This document shows positions 1 through 7,879 of a DNA stretch of 33,481 nt, in pieces. Both the position numbers and the translations under genes were made by a program. Position 1 is the first letter of the stretch. Each line of letters starts with the position of its first letter. This DNA comes from Saprospiraceae bacterium (GTDB taxonomy: Bacteria; Bacteroidota; Bacteroidia; Chitinophagales; Saprospiraceae), in the NCBI GenBank assembly GCA_016787285.1, contig JAEUUV010000146.1:1-33481 (forward strand). The letters run 5' to 3'. The notes under the pieces are model-generated. The model had not been told where the DNA came from, did not search any database, and saw only the letters and a list, made by a program, of their open reading frames with translations.

Positions 1-290
1 AGTTTGCGTAGTTCGGTTTTGCGCAGCAGCAGCTTGCGGGTACGACGCGGCTCGTGGTTTTCGGTAGCCCCGTACGCGTACTCGGCGATGTACATGTTCC
101 GAATCCAGAGTTCGCCGTTTTCCATGGTGCAGTAGGCGTCGTTGATGTTGGCGTTACCGGCGCGCAGGCTCTTGATTTCCGTTCCGGTCAAAACAATACC
201 TGCATCGTACTCCTGCACGAATGCGTACTCGAATTTAGCCTTGCGGTTGGTAATCTCGAGTTTGGATGCTTTGGATTTTGTCTTGGCCAT
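1..290 (-). CDS. smpB: SsrA-binding protein SmpB (partial, C-terminus outside window)
   Basis: SmpB binds tmRNA and brings it to stalled ribosomes for trans-translation in the cytoplasm. The visible 96 residues begin MAKTKSKASK and contain the family core: an ITNRKAKFEY segment, the GTEIKSLRAG strand, NINDAYCTMENGELW, and HEPRRTRKLLLRKTEL near the edge. These match the SmpB beta-barrel in order. The usual length is about 150 residues, so the last third, including the basic tail, lies beyond base 1. The ATG lies 5 bases after the trpS stop, so the two genes are almost certainly co-transcribed. I see no defect in the visible part. Certainty is high. Confidence 0.95.
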   Translation of the reverse strand, partial: MAKTKSKASKLEITNRKAKFEYAFVQEYDAGIVLTGTEIKSLRAGNANINDAYCTMENGELWIRNMYIAEYAYGATENHEPRRTRKLLLRKTELRK

Positions 291-295
291 GTTGT

Positions 296-1300
296 TCAGT
301 TTTTCAAGGTGGGTAGCCCGACGATCTCACGGACTTCCTTCAGGGTTTGCTGGGCGCGTTTGCGAATGACGGCGCTGCTGTCCTGAATCTGGGTTTTCAC
401 GGCTTTTTTGTCGGCTTGCAGGCTGTGCAGCCGCTCGCGAAACGCCGACGTGAGCGCCGCTACGGCATCGGCCACGGTTTCTTTCAGTTCGCTGTACCGC
501 AGGGCACCGCTTTTGTAGTCGGTCATCAGGGCGTTGTGGGCATCCAGTTGGCCGCAGGCACGCAGGATTTCAAACAGGTTGGCTACGCCCGGACTCATCT
601 GGCCGGCGGGAGTATCACCCGTGTCGGTCACTGCCGATTTGATCTGCTTTCGGATCCGGTCTTCTTCGCCGAACAGGTTGACGTAGTGCTTTTCGCCGAG
701 ACTCTTGCTCATCTTGCGGGACGGGTCGGCCAGCGACAGGATTTTGGGCGTCTCGGTGTACAGCGGTTCCGGGTGGCGGAAGTAGGGTTTGCCGAACTGG
801 TGGTTGAAGCGCTGCGCGATGTTGCGCGAGAGTTCCAGATGCTGCTCCTGATCTTTGCCTACGGGCACGTAATCGGCGTGGTAAATCAAAATATCCGCTG
901 CCTGCAACACCGGGTACGTAAACAGGCCCGTGCTGACGAAGGCCTCCTTGTCGGTTTCTTTCAGTTGGTCCGACTTGTCTTTGAACTGCGTCATGCGGGC
1001 AAGTTCGCCGTAGGAACTCACGCAGCCGAGCACCCAGGCCAATTCGACGTGTTCGGGCACGAGGCTTTGCAGAAACAGGTATTCCGGCTTGACACCGCAG
1101 GCCAGCAGGTAAAACACCATTTTCCAGGTGTTTTCGCGCAGGGTGTCGGCCTTGTACGGCATGGTCATGGAGTGGTAATCCACCACGCAGTACAGGCAGC
1201 GGTAGTCGTCCTGGAGGCGCACCCAGTTTTGCACGGCGCCGAAGTAGTTGCCGAGGTGCAGGTCGCCTGTGGGTTGAATGCCGGAGAGGATGTTTTTCAT
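296..1300 (-). CDS. trpS: tryptophanyl-tRNA synthetase
   Basis: Cytoplasmic class I aminoacyl-tRNA synthetase that charges tRNA-Trp. The 334-residue protein has the usual length. It begins MKNILSGIQPTGDLHLGNYFG, which holds the HIGH-type signature (HLGN, residues 17-20), and carries the KMSKS loop as RKMSKSLGEKH near residue 195. The middle holds the family segment VSTGLFTYPVLQAADILIY and the GKDQEQHLELSRNIAQRFN stretch. The start is fixed by the conserved N-terminus; codons further upstream fall in repeat-derived sequence. It is followed at once by smpB and preceded by the inverted-repeat block that separates it from ridA. I see no clear promoter directly upstream. Confidence 0.97.
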   Translation of the reverse strand: MKNILSGIQPTGDLHLGNYFGAVQNWVRLQDDYRCLYCVVDYHSMTMPYKADTLRENTWKMVFYLLACGVKPEYLFLQSLVPEHVELAWVLGCVSSYGELARMTQFKDKSDQLKETDKEAFVSTGLFTYPVLQAADILIYHADYVPVGKDQEQHLELSRNIAQRFNHQFGKPYFRHPEPLYTETPKILSLADPSRKMSKSLGEKHYVNLFGEEDRIRKQIKSAVTDTGDTPAGQMSPGVANLFEILRACGQLDAHNALMTDYKSGALRYSELKETVADAVAALTSAFRERLHSLQADKKAVKTQIQDSSAVIRKRAQQTLKEVREIVGLPTLKN

Positions 1301-1310
1301 AATGAGTGAA

Positions 1311-1364
1311 GGTTTCGGGTTGGAAGGTTAGAAGGTTTCTGGTTTCGGGTTGGTAGGTTTCGGG
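1311..1364. repeat. low-complexity CCTTCCAA/GAAACC-type repeat upstream of trpS
   Basis: On the minus strand this stretch reads as repeated AACCCGAAACC, AACCAGAAACC and CTAACCTTCCAACC phrases. The same vocabulary recurs at 13091-13123 and 15339-15378. It lies between the trpS start and the inverted repeats and encodes nothing recognisable. It belongs to the group of short phrase repeats scattered at gene borders here. Confidence 0.6.
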
Positions 1365-1445
1365 TTTCGCCGCTGTTGGCGTCCCCGCCAACAGCAACAT
1401 CGAGCGTTACTCTTGCTGTTGGCGGGACGCCAACAGCGGCGAAAA
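1365..1445. repeat. nested inverted repeat, 33-bp arms
   Basis: Arms 1365-1397 and 1413-1445 are inverted copies with essentially one mismatch around a 15-base spacer. Each arm is itself a smaller palindrome (GCTGTTGGCG...CGCCAACAGC), so the block can fold as one long hairpin or two short ones. It sits between ridA and trpS on the minus strand, where it could stabilise or end the ridA transcript; no T-run follows, so a simple intrinsic terminator is not shown. Confidence 0.85.
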
Positions 1446-1463
1446 GATTCCGTCCGATCTACG

Positions 1464-1558
1464 TTTGTCATCCTGGCGGGAACCGTCCGATCTACGGAGG
1501 CTTGGCCCGGTTGCATCGCTCCCACCGTAGGCCGGACGGTTCCTTTCAGGATGACAAA
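1464..1558. repeat. inverted pair of an interspersed repeat tail
   Basis: Arms 1464-1497 and 1525-1558 are inverted copies (TTTGTCATCCTG...CCGT...TACGG), about 34 bp each with a few mismatches. A 14-base piece of the left arm (CCGTCCGATCTACG) is also directly repeated at 1450-1463. The arms resemble the 3' half of the 93-bp elements at 20533 and 22333 (GTAG, then ACGGNTTCCT, then GGAATGACAAA). The block starts right after the ridA stop codon. Confidence 0.8.
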
Positions 1559-1560
1559 TC

Positions 1561-1941
1561 TTACAAGGTTGCGATGACCGAAATTTCAATATTTACAAAC
1601 TTGGGCAATTCAGACACCTGCACTAATTCGCGGGCCGGAGCGAATTCCGGTTTGAAATACTCCCCGTAGATGGCGTTGATACGCCCGAACAGGTTCATAT
1701 CCTTGACGAACACCGTGGCTTTCAGTACTTTTTCGAGGCTGGAGCCGGCGGCTTCGAGAATGGCACGCAGGTTTTGCAGCACCCGATGTGTTTCCGCTTC
1801 GATGCTGTCGAGCACCAGGTCGCCTGTTTCCGGGTTGATGGCGATCTGGCCGGACACGAACAGCATGCCGTTGAACGCCACCGACTGGTTGTACGGCCCG
1901 ATGGGGGCAGGTGCATTGGGGGTGTTGATGATTTGTTTCAT
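1561..1941 (-). CDS. ridA: RidA family reactive intermediate/imine deaminase
   Basis: RidA proteins hydrolyse reactive enamine/imine intermediates made by PLP enzymes, protecting cytoplasmic enzymes. The 126-residue product has the family length and motifs: N-terminal APAPIGPYNQSV, GMLFVSGQIAINPETGDLV, the central LRAILEAAGSSLEKVLKATVFVKDM, and FAPARELVQVSELPKFVNIEISVIA at the end, with the substrate-binding Arg in PARELV. I chose the ATG giving MKQIINTPNAP because it matches the family N-terminus; the frame stays open 26 codons further upstream but that part is not family-like. It follows proS after about 100 bases and may share its transcript. Confidence 0.95.
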   Translation of the reverse strand: MKQIINTPNAPAPIGPYNQSVAFNGMLFVSGQIAINPETGDLVLDSIEAETHRVLQNLRAILEAAGSSLEKVLKATVFVKDMNLFGRINAIYGEYFKPEFAPARELVQVSELPKFVNIEISVIATL

Positions 1942-2014
1942 ACAAGAAAGTTGTTTCAAAAATTTAAAACGAGGGCTTAACAACAATACGAACAGTTCCG
2001 TTCCAGGCGACGAT

Positions 2015-2051
2015 ACCACTCAAAACTCAAACCCCAAAACTCAAAACTTAA
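2015..2051. repeat. AAAACTC-type phrase repeat at the proS stop codon
   Basis: The stretch starts ACCACTCAAAACTC and consists of tandem CAAAACTC/CAAACCCC units. Read on the minus strand it follows directly from the proS stop codon as TTAAGTTTTGAGTTTTG. A close copy with the same ACCACTC beginning and AAAACTT end lies at 21552-21590, where it forms the 3' end of an ABC ATPase gene. Confidence 0.75.
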
Positions 2052-3514
2052 TACGCTTTCGCAAACAACACCCGCTGCCTGCTCGGCTTGCCGGTCAGGA
2101 TACAGGTGCCGGGTTCTTCCGGGTTGCCCACGGGAATACAGCGGATGGTGGCTTTGGTTTTTTCCTTGATTTCCACCTCGGTTTCGGTAGTGCCGTCCCA
2201 GTGGGCCGAAACAAAGCCGCCTTTGTTCTCCAGCGCATCTTCGAATTCCGCCCAGGTGTCTACCGGGGTGATATGCGCGTCGCGGTAGGCTTTGGCGCGG
2301 TTGAACAGGTTGGCCTGAATGTCGTCGAGCAGCTGAGCCACGTGGTCGGCCACGGTATCGAGCGGCACGCTGGATTTTTCCTTGGTGTCGCGGCGGGCCA
2401 CTTCCACCTGGCCGGCGTCGAGGTCGCGCTGGCCGAGGCCGAGGCGTACCGGCACGCCGATCATTTCGTATTCGGCAAATTTAAAGCCGGGGCGGTTCTG
2501 GTCGTCGTCGTCTACCTTGACCGAAATGCCCTTGGCACGCAGTTGGGCGGCAATTTTATTGGCGGCTTCCAGCAGTTCGGGCACCGGCTTGGGAATGGGC
2601 ACGATCACGACCTGAATCGGCGCCAGTTTGGGCGGCAACACGAGGCCGTCGTCGTCGGAGTGCGTCATGATCAGGCCGCCGACCAGGCGCGTGGACACGC
2701 CCCAGGAGGTGGCCCAGACGAGTTCCTGCTGGTTGTCTTTGTTGAGGAAAAACACATCGAAGGCCCGGGCGAAGTTCTGCCCCAGGAAGTGCGACGTGCC
2801 TGCCTGCAACGCCTTGCCGTCCTGCATGAGTGCCTCGATACAGAAGGTTTCGTCGGCGCCGGCGAAGCGTTCGTTCGGTGTTTTTATGCCCTTGATAACC
2901 GGCATAGCCATGTACTCCTCGGCAAAGCGGGCATACACATCCAGGATTTTCAGGGTTTCTTCCATGGCTTCCTCGCTGCTGGCGTGGGCAGTGTGGCCTT
3001 CCTGCCAGAGGAATTCTGCGGTGCGGAGGAAGGGGCGCGTGCGCATTTCCCAACGCACCACATTGGCCCACTGGTTGATGAGCAGGGGTAGATCGCGGTA
3101 GCTCTGAATCCAGTCGCGGTAAGTATTCCAGATGATCGTTTCCGAGGTAGGGCGCACGATCAGTTCCTCTTCGAGTTTGGCCTCGGGGTCCACCACCACG
3201 CCTTTGCCGTCAGGGTCGTTTTTGAGTCGGTAGTGGGTCACCACGGCGCATTCCTTGGCAAAACCCTCCACGTGAGCGGCTTCTTTGCTGAGAAAACTTT
3301 TGGGGATAAACAGCGGGAAATAGGCGTTGACGTGGCCGGTTTGTTTGAACATGCCGTCCAGTGCGTCGCGCATTTTTTCCCAAATTGCAAATCCGTGGGG
3401 CCGGATGACCATGCAGCCGCGCACGGGCGAGTTATCGGCCAAACGGGCTTTGCGAACTATGTCGAGATACCACTGGGAGTAGTCTTCGGATCGAGGTGTA
3501 ATTTCTTTTGCCAT
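2048..3514 (-). CDS. proS: prolyl-tRNA synthetase, archaeal/eukaryotic (Thermus) type
   Basis: Class II synthetase charging tRNA-Pro. The 488-residue length and lack of an editing insertion fit the short ProS type. Seen in order: [15 protein letters not shown] at the N-terminus, PRGCMV-like [16 protein letters not shown] (class II motif 1 region), [32 protein letters not shown] (motif 2), [12 protein letters not shown], and [25 protein letters not shown] (motif 3), then the anticodon-binding domain and a C-terminal zinc-like domain ending FAKAY. The C-terminal tyrosine is typical of this type. Only two cysteines (RCIPVG and [10 protein letters not shown]) are visible in that last domain, where some relatives have four. 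It is probably transcribed from the element at 3690-3725, ahead of ridA. Confidence 0.97.
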   Translation of the reverse strand: MAKEITPRSEDYSQWYLDIVRKARLADNSPVRGCMVIRPHGFAIWEKMRDALDGMFKQTGHVNAYFPLFIPKSFLSKEAAHVEGFAKECAVVTHYRLKNDPDGKGVVVDPEAKLEEELIVRPTSETIIWNTYRDWIQSYRDLPLLINQWANVVRWEMRTRPFLRTAEFLWQEGHTAHASSEEAMEETLKILDVYARFAEEYMAMPVIKGIKTPNERFAGADETFCIEALMQDGKALQAGTSHFLGQNFARAFDVFFLNKDNQQELVWATSWGVSTRLVGGLIMTHSDDDGLVLPPKLAPIQVVIVPIPKPVPELLEAANKIAAQLRAKGISVKVDDDDQNRPGFKFAEYEMIGVPVRLGLGQRDLDAGQVEVARRDTKEKSSVPLDTVADHVAQLLDDIQANLFNRAKAYRDAHITPVDTWAEFEDALENKGGFVSAHWDGTTETEVEIKEKTKATIRCIPVGNPEEPGTCILTGKPSRQRVLFAKAY

Positions 3515-3689
3515 GCTGAAATGTGGTTGAGCGATTCTGTGATTTTTTCCGGCTAAAACGTCACCTTTCGGGGGCTTTCCAGTCTAATCTGAAATTTTTT
3601 AACAATCGGTGTACGGCTCAAAGTTCGTTTAAGCCAACTTTAACAGCAGCGTTCTGTTCAATTAAAGCGGTTTTAACCAAAAAAGCGGG

Positions 3690-3725
3690 CAAAGGTAATA
3701 CTTTTGGGCCTGTAATCGCTTCAAA
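3690..3725 (-). promoter_or_regulatory. Bacteroidota promoter for proS
   Basis: On the minus strand 3690-3697 reads TACCTTTG, a perfect match to the Bacteroidota -7 consensus TAnnTTTG. A TTTG (reverse of 3722-3725) lies 24 bases upstream, slightly further than the usual 17-23. The predicted transcript starts near 3684 and leaves a leader of about 170 bases before proS. It abuts the plus-strand element at 3699. Confidence 0.6.
3699..3706 (+). promoter_or_regulatory. Bacteroidota -7 element for the 3756 gene
   Basis: TACTTTTG matches TAnnTTTG perfectly. The predicted start site is near 3712, giving a leader of about 44 bases. No TTTG at -33 is present; TTTT at 3671-3674 is the nearest candidate. 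One base separates it from the oppositely oriented proS -7 element. Confidence 0.5.
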
Positions 3726-3755
3726 CGCAAACATGTACTACCTAAATTCTTTGCT

Positions 3756-5129
3756 ATGAAAAATATGAAGTCCTTGATCGAAATGCTTGCCCTCGCGGTC
3801 GCCGTTTTGTTCGTTTTGCCCGCTCAGGCGCAGGACGACCTGTACTACGACCCGGCTACGGACGCGACTTACCGTCCGCCCGCCGACCCCGATAACTACC
3901 CCCGGGAAGAAAGTAAAATCACCAAACGCTATGACGACGAGTACTACGAGGAGGATGACTACGCCTATGAATACTCCTCGCGTATCCGCCGCTTCCACCG
4001 TCCGGCACAGGTTGTAGATTACTACGATCCGTACTTCGTGGACATGTGGATGTACGACCCGTACTACTCGCCCGGCGCCACAATTTATGCCGGCGGGTAC
4101 AATGACTACTGGCGCTGGCGCCGGTGGCAGCGCTGGCAGCGCTGGAACTCCTGGTCCATGTACGATCCGTATTGGGGGACCGGGTTCAACAACTGGGGCT
4201 GGAGTTTTTCCATCGGACGCCCCTGGGGCTGGAACACCTGGCACAATCCGTACGTGTGGAACAACTATTTCTACGATCCGTACTGGGTGTGGAACGGCTA
4301 CAACCCCTACTACTGCCCCAACAACGTGTGGGTAAACAACAACTATTACTGGAACAACACCGGCGGTTACAACAATAATAACGGCGGCTACTCGCCCAAA
4401 ACCTATACCGGTGTGCGCCGTGGTGGTACCACGGTCAATCCAGGTTATGCCCGCATGGTGAACAGCACAGACAACACCACCAAGGGCGACCGCCTGGCCC
4501 CGTCCAAAACCGCACCGGTGATCGAACTGGATCGCCGCCCCGACCGCTTTCAGTCTACCAGCGGCGACCGCAAACCCGCCGACGGCACCCGCGTACGCGC
4601 TACCACGCCGGAAACCACCCGCCCAACCCGCGATGTACTGACGCCCGAACGCGAAGGCCGCGCCACCCGTGATGTGACACCCTCCCGGGAAGGTCGCCAA
4701 ACGCGCGACGTGACGCCGGTCGAGCCGAATTCCCGCCCGAAGCGCGACGTGACGCCCGAGCGCGACACCCGTCCGGCACGCGAGGTAATGCCCGAACGCG
4801 AATCTCCGCGCGAACGCGATGTCACGCCGACCCGCGAAACGCGTCCGACGCGAAAGGACGAAACTTCTTCCCGCGAGGTGACGCCAAGCCGCCGGGAAAG
4901 CACCCGCGAACGCGAAGTGGATGAACGCCCAAGCCGGCGCTCGGAACCGTCGTACGAACGGCAGTCCCGTTCATCCGACAATGACCGCGGCGGGTTTCAG
5001 CCCGGCCGCAGTGAACGCTCGTCCTCCGGCGGCGGTACTATCCGTAGCGGCGGCGACGGTGGCAGCCGGAACACGGCGCCTTCCTCCCGCAGCAGCGAAA
5101 GCGGAGGCCGTAGCCGCCGTGGCAATTGA
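3756..5129 (+). CDS. secreted low-complexity protein: Tyr/Trp/Asn-rich half plus Arg-rich tandem repeats
   Basis: I do not recognise a named family. The 457-residue product starts with a signal peptide (residues 1-26, hydrophobic core LALAVAVLFVLPAQA) cut before an acidic DDLYYDP stretch. Residues about 85-220 are extremely aromatic, with recurring YDPY/YDPYW motifs, WRRWQRWQRW, and Asn-rich NNNNGGY segments. From residue 291 there are about six 12-13-residue repeats of the form TRDVTPxREGRx, followed by an Arg/Ser/Gly tail ending RSRRGN. The tail is strongly basic and the N-terminal region acidic. Similar aromatic plus repeat proteins are known as hypothetical secreted proteins in Bacteroidota. 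A structural, adhesive or matrix role would be a guess. A strong hairpin terminator follows. Confidence 0.85.
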   Translation: MKNMKSLIEMLALAVAVLFVLPAQAQDDLYYDPATDATYRPPADPDNYPREESKITKRYDDEYYEEDDYAYEYSSRIRRFHRPAQVVDYYDPYFVDMWMYDPYYSPGATIYAGGYNDYWRWRRWQRWQRWNSWSMYDPYWGTGFNNWGWSFSIGRPWGWNTWHNPYVWNNYFYDPYWVWNGYNPYYCPNNVWVNNNYYWNNTGGYNNNNGGYSPKTYTGVRRGGTTVNPGYARMVNSTDNTTKGDRLAPSKTAPVIELDRRPDRFQSTSGDRKPADGTRVRATTPETTRPTRDVLTPEREGRATRDVTPSREGRQTRDVTPVEPNSRPKRDVTPERDTRPAREVMPERESPRERDVTPTRETRPTRKDETSSREVTPSRRESTREREVDERPSRRSEPSYERQSRSSDNDRGGFQPGRSERSSSGGGTIRSGGDGGSRNTAPSSRSSESGGRSRRGN

Positions 5130-5156
5130 ACTGTTAGCAATAGTCCAATGATCAAT

Positions 5157-5200
5157 CAAATGGGTGGAAACCGGTCCTGTCGCCCCTTTCCACCCATTTG
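5157..5200 (+). terminator. intrinsic terminator after the low-complexity protein gene
   Basis: Perfect 14-bp stem: 5157-5170 (CAAATGGGTGGAAA) pairs with 5187-5200 around a 16-base loop, followed by TATTTT. It starts 27 bases after the stop codon and precedes the next gene's leader. Confidence 0.8.
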
Positions 5201-5257
5201 TATTTTCACGACCCCATTTGCCACATCTCGAATTTATCAACAAAAAAATCTGGCATT

Positions 5258-6721
5258 ATGAAGCAATACCTCACGCTGCTTTTTCTGAGCCTTGCAGCAA
5301 CAGCCTTTTCCCAAACCGCCGGTGATGTCCTCAAGTATTCCTACCTGAACCCGGGCGGTACCGCCCGATACATTGGCGCCGGTAGTGCGTTTGGCGCCCT
5401 CGGCGCCGAATTCGGCGCCCTGAGCCAAAACCCCGCCGGTCTGGCCATGTACCGCACAAACGAACTGAGCGTGACGCCCGGCCTGCGTTTTGCCAATACC
5501 GACGCTACGCTCAACGGCTCCACGCTGGATGAAAGCAAAACCCATTTCCGGTTCGACAACCTCGGCCTCGTATTCAACACCACCCCCGGCGGCGGCAAAT
5601 GGAAAACGTTCAACGTGGGCATCGGATTCAACCAGCAGAACAACTACAATCAGGGCATCTATTACTCCGGCAATGCTCCTGGTACCATTCTCACAAACTG
5701 GTACAACGATGCCAGAGGCGTGCTCGCCGGCGGCGGAACGACAGATGATTTTGACCCGTTTACCGGTAAACTCGCCAGGCTGACGGGCGCCATTTTCGGC
5801 AACTCGGCAGCTAACCTGACCTACGATTTTGCCAACGATCCCAATGCATCCGTCGAGCACACCCAGTCCATCACCCAGTCGGGTACCATGAACGAAATGG
5901 TAATCTCCCTGGCCGGCAACTACGATGAAAAACTGATGATCGGCGCTACGGTCGGCATCCCGTTTGTGCGCTACCGATTCAGTTCCGAGTATCAGGAAAA
6001 GGACATTGACGCTGTGGTGGAAAACTTTGACCGGCTGTCGTACACCGAATTCCTGAATACCGATGGATTTGGTGTAAACGTCAAATTCGGCGTGATCTAC
6101 CGCGCCAGTCAGGCCGTGCGCATCGGCGCGCACGTGCATTCGCCGACCTGGCTCAGCCTGACCGACGATTACAGCACTTCGTTCACGTATGCGTTCACGG
6201 AAGACGGCACGCCATACAATTTCACCGAAAGTTCGGGCAATGCCGTGATTGACTACAAACTGACCACGCCCTGGCGTGCAGGCGTAAGCGGCGCCGTGCT
6301 CATCCAAAAACAGGGCTTCCTGAGCGCCGAAGTGGAATGGGTGGACTACAGTGCCAACAAATACGATTTCACCTCCGACGTGGGTAATGCCCAGAACCAG
6401 CTGGACGAACAACGTGAAAATGCAGCCATTCAACGCCTGTACGAACCGCGCATGAATATCCGTGTCGGCGGCGAAGTGGCACTCGACGAGTTTCGCCTGC
6501 GCGGCGGGGTTAATCTGCTGGGGAAACCCCTCGCCGAAGACGATGGATTTAATCTCGGCTATACTGCCGGCGCGGGTATTCGCAGCGAGTCGTTTTTCCT
6601 CGACCTCGGTCTTCGCATCGGCTCCGGTACCGGCTCAGTCATTCCGTATGCCGACGGGTTTGAGGTTGACACCAAAAACTACGTCACCAACATCCTGATG
6701 ACCCTCGGATTCAAGTTCTGA
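5258..6721 (+). CDS. OMPP1/FadL/TodX-like outer membrane transport protein
   Basis: Predicted 14-strand outer-membrane barrel of the FadL type, which lets hydrophobic molecules through the outer membrane. The 487-residue protein has a signal peptide (MKQYLTLLFLSLAATAFSQ) and then the family N-terminal segment: GTARYIGAGSAFGALGAEFGALSQNPAGLAMYR, where the NPAG motif is characteristic. The rest alternates aromatic and polar residues as in barrel strands, and the protein ends in Phe (MTLGFKF), typical of outer-membrane insertion. The ATG was chosen at the signal peptide; an earlier in-frame start at 5198 would put 20 charged/polar residues in front of it. It converges with the M28 gene 9 bases downstream. 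The substrate cannot be told from sequence. Confidence 0.9.
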   Translation: MKQYLTLLFLSLAATAFSQTAGDVLKYSYLNPGGTARYIGAGSAFGALGAEFGALSQNPAGLAMYRTNELSVTPGLRFANTDATLNGSTLDESKTHFRFDNLGLVFNTTPGGGKWKTFNVGIGFNQQNNYNQGIYYSGNAPGTILTNWYNDARGVLAGGGTTDDFDPFTGKLARLTGAIFGNSAANLTYDFANDPNASVEHTQSITQSGTMNEMVISLAGNYDEKLMIGATVGIPFVRYRFSSEYQEKDIDAVVENFDRLSYTEFLNTDGFGVNVKFGVIYRASQAVRIGAHVHSPTWLSLTDDYSTSFTYAFTEDGTPYNFTESSGNAVIDYKLTTPWRAGVSGAVLIQKQGFLSAEVEWVDYSANKYDFTSDVGNAQNQLDEQRENAAIQRLYEPRMNIRVGGEVALDEFRLRGGVNLLGKPLAEDDGFNLGYTAGAGIRSESFFLDLGLRIGSGTGSVIPYADGFEVDTKNYVTNILMTLGFKF

Positions 6722-6730
6722 GCCACCGTA

Positions 6731-7804
6731 TCAAAGAAACACCCCTGCGCCGCTTCGGTACACCACGGTAGCCACCACATGGCCCACCATACCCAGGACA
6801 CTGCGGTCAATGATGCTCATGTTGTCGTTGTGGGTGTGGTGGTAGGCGCCAAAAGAATTGGGCGGCGGATTCGGGATGCTGATGATGTCCACCGTGGGAA
6901 TACGCGTGCCGCGCATGACGAACACGTGGTCGTCGGTCACGTAGCCGCCGGAAGTGTTGGGGAAATAACTGCCATAACCGAGTTCGGCGGCAATATTCCA
7001 GATTTCGGTTTGCACCCGCGGAGCATTTTGTGTGGAGTAACTCTCTTTGGGAAACACAGCGCCCCGGGCGCCCACCATGTCGAGCAGGATGCCGAATTGC
7101 GCGGTGTAACCGGGCTTGTGCGGGGTTCGTGCCCAGTGTTGCGAGCCGAGGCACCAGGTCAGGGTTTTGGCTTCGTTGGCAGCCTGGGCCATGATAGACT
7201 GACCGCCTTCCTGGCTGCGGTCGTCACCGAGGTCTTCGGCATCGAAACAGATGAGGTCCACACCCACATCCACCGGATTTGCCTGAAGTATTCGGGCAAT
7301 TTCGAGCAGTACCGCCACACCGCTGGCCCCGTCGTCGGCACCGAGGATGGGCTTGTCCTTGTCTTTGGAATCCTTGTCGCCGATGTGACGGCTGTCCCAG
7401 TGCGCCGAAAGCAGGATGCGTTTAGGCAGTTCGGGTTTGTACTGGGCAATGATGTTCACCGCATCGCGCGGGCCGAAGTAGGTCTGCGCCGTGAATTTTT
7501 GCTCCACCACAGTCATGCCCATGCGGGTAAACTCGGACACTAACCAGGCCCCGCATTTTTTATGGGCCGGCGTACCGGGCACGCGCGGGCCGAAATCCAC
7601 CTGTTTTTGGACAAATGCAAACGCCGAATCGGGACTGAATGCCGGCACGTTCACGCTCACTGCCGGTTTGGGCGGGGTGTCGGGCTGGTCGGAGGGATCG
7701 GGTTTATTGGGTAGGTACTGAAGCAGGTACGGGACGGCAAATGCCGCGAGGAGCAGCACGACGAGCCAGAAGCGTTTGTTGCGAAAAAGACTGTTGCTTG
7801 CCAT
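6731..7804 (-). CDS. membrane-anchored M28 zinc enzyme, probably glutaminyl-peptide cyclotransferase-like
   Basis: M28-family zinc-dependent enzyme with an N-terminal transmembrane anchor (residues about 11-30, FWLVVLLLAAFAVPYLLQYL) and a periplasmic domain. Zinc/catalytic motifs are visible: LLSAHWDSR (about 131-139), GADDGASGVAVLLEIAR (D157), FDAEDLGDD (E190/D191), LLDMVGARG (D242) and YHHTHNDNMS (H324). The LGSQHWA segment after the acidic pair and the overall order resemble glutaminyl cyclases, which convert N-terminal Gln to pyroglutamate; Bacteroidota make this enzyme because signal peptidase often exposes N-terminal Gln. A plain M28 aminopeptidase is the alternative. Length (357) fits. 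It lies 75 bases downstream of the 7880 gene on the same strand. Confidence 0.87.
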   Translation of the reverse strand: MASNSLFRNKRFWLVVLLLAAFAVPYLLQYLPNKPDPSDQPDTPPKPAVSVNVPAFSPDSAFAFVQKQVDFGPRVPGTPAHKKCGAWLVSEFTRMGMTVVEQKFTAQTYFGPRDAVNIIAQYKPELPKRILLSAHWDSRHIGDKDSKDKDKPILGADDGASGVAVLLEIARILQANPVDVGVDLICFDAEDLGDDRSQEGGQSIMAQAANEAKTLTWCLGSQHWARTPHKPGYTAQFGILLDMVGARGAVFPKESYSTQNAPRVQTEIWNIAAELGYGSYFPNTSGGYVTDDHVFVMRGTRIPTVDIISIPNPPPNSFGAYHHTHNDNMSIIDRSVLGMVGHVVATVVYRSGAGVFL

Positions 7805-7879
7805 GTGGGAAGAGATTCCGGATTGGGAAAGTAGTTTGAAAAAACGGGTCGGTAAACTGTTTTCAGGGGTGTTTTATTC

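Noticed and set aside
347-1309. Long open frame on the plus strand opposite trpS
   Set aside because: It is the exact mirror of trpS, has no family motif, and His/Gly/Val-rich composition typical of antisense frames in GC-rich genes.
3738-4700. Long minus-strand open frame opposite the low-complexity gene
   Set aside because: Its Val/Gly/Ala runs come from the complement of Tyr/Asp/Asn/Pro codons. The plus-strand frame has a signal peptide, promoter and terminator.
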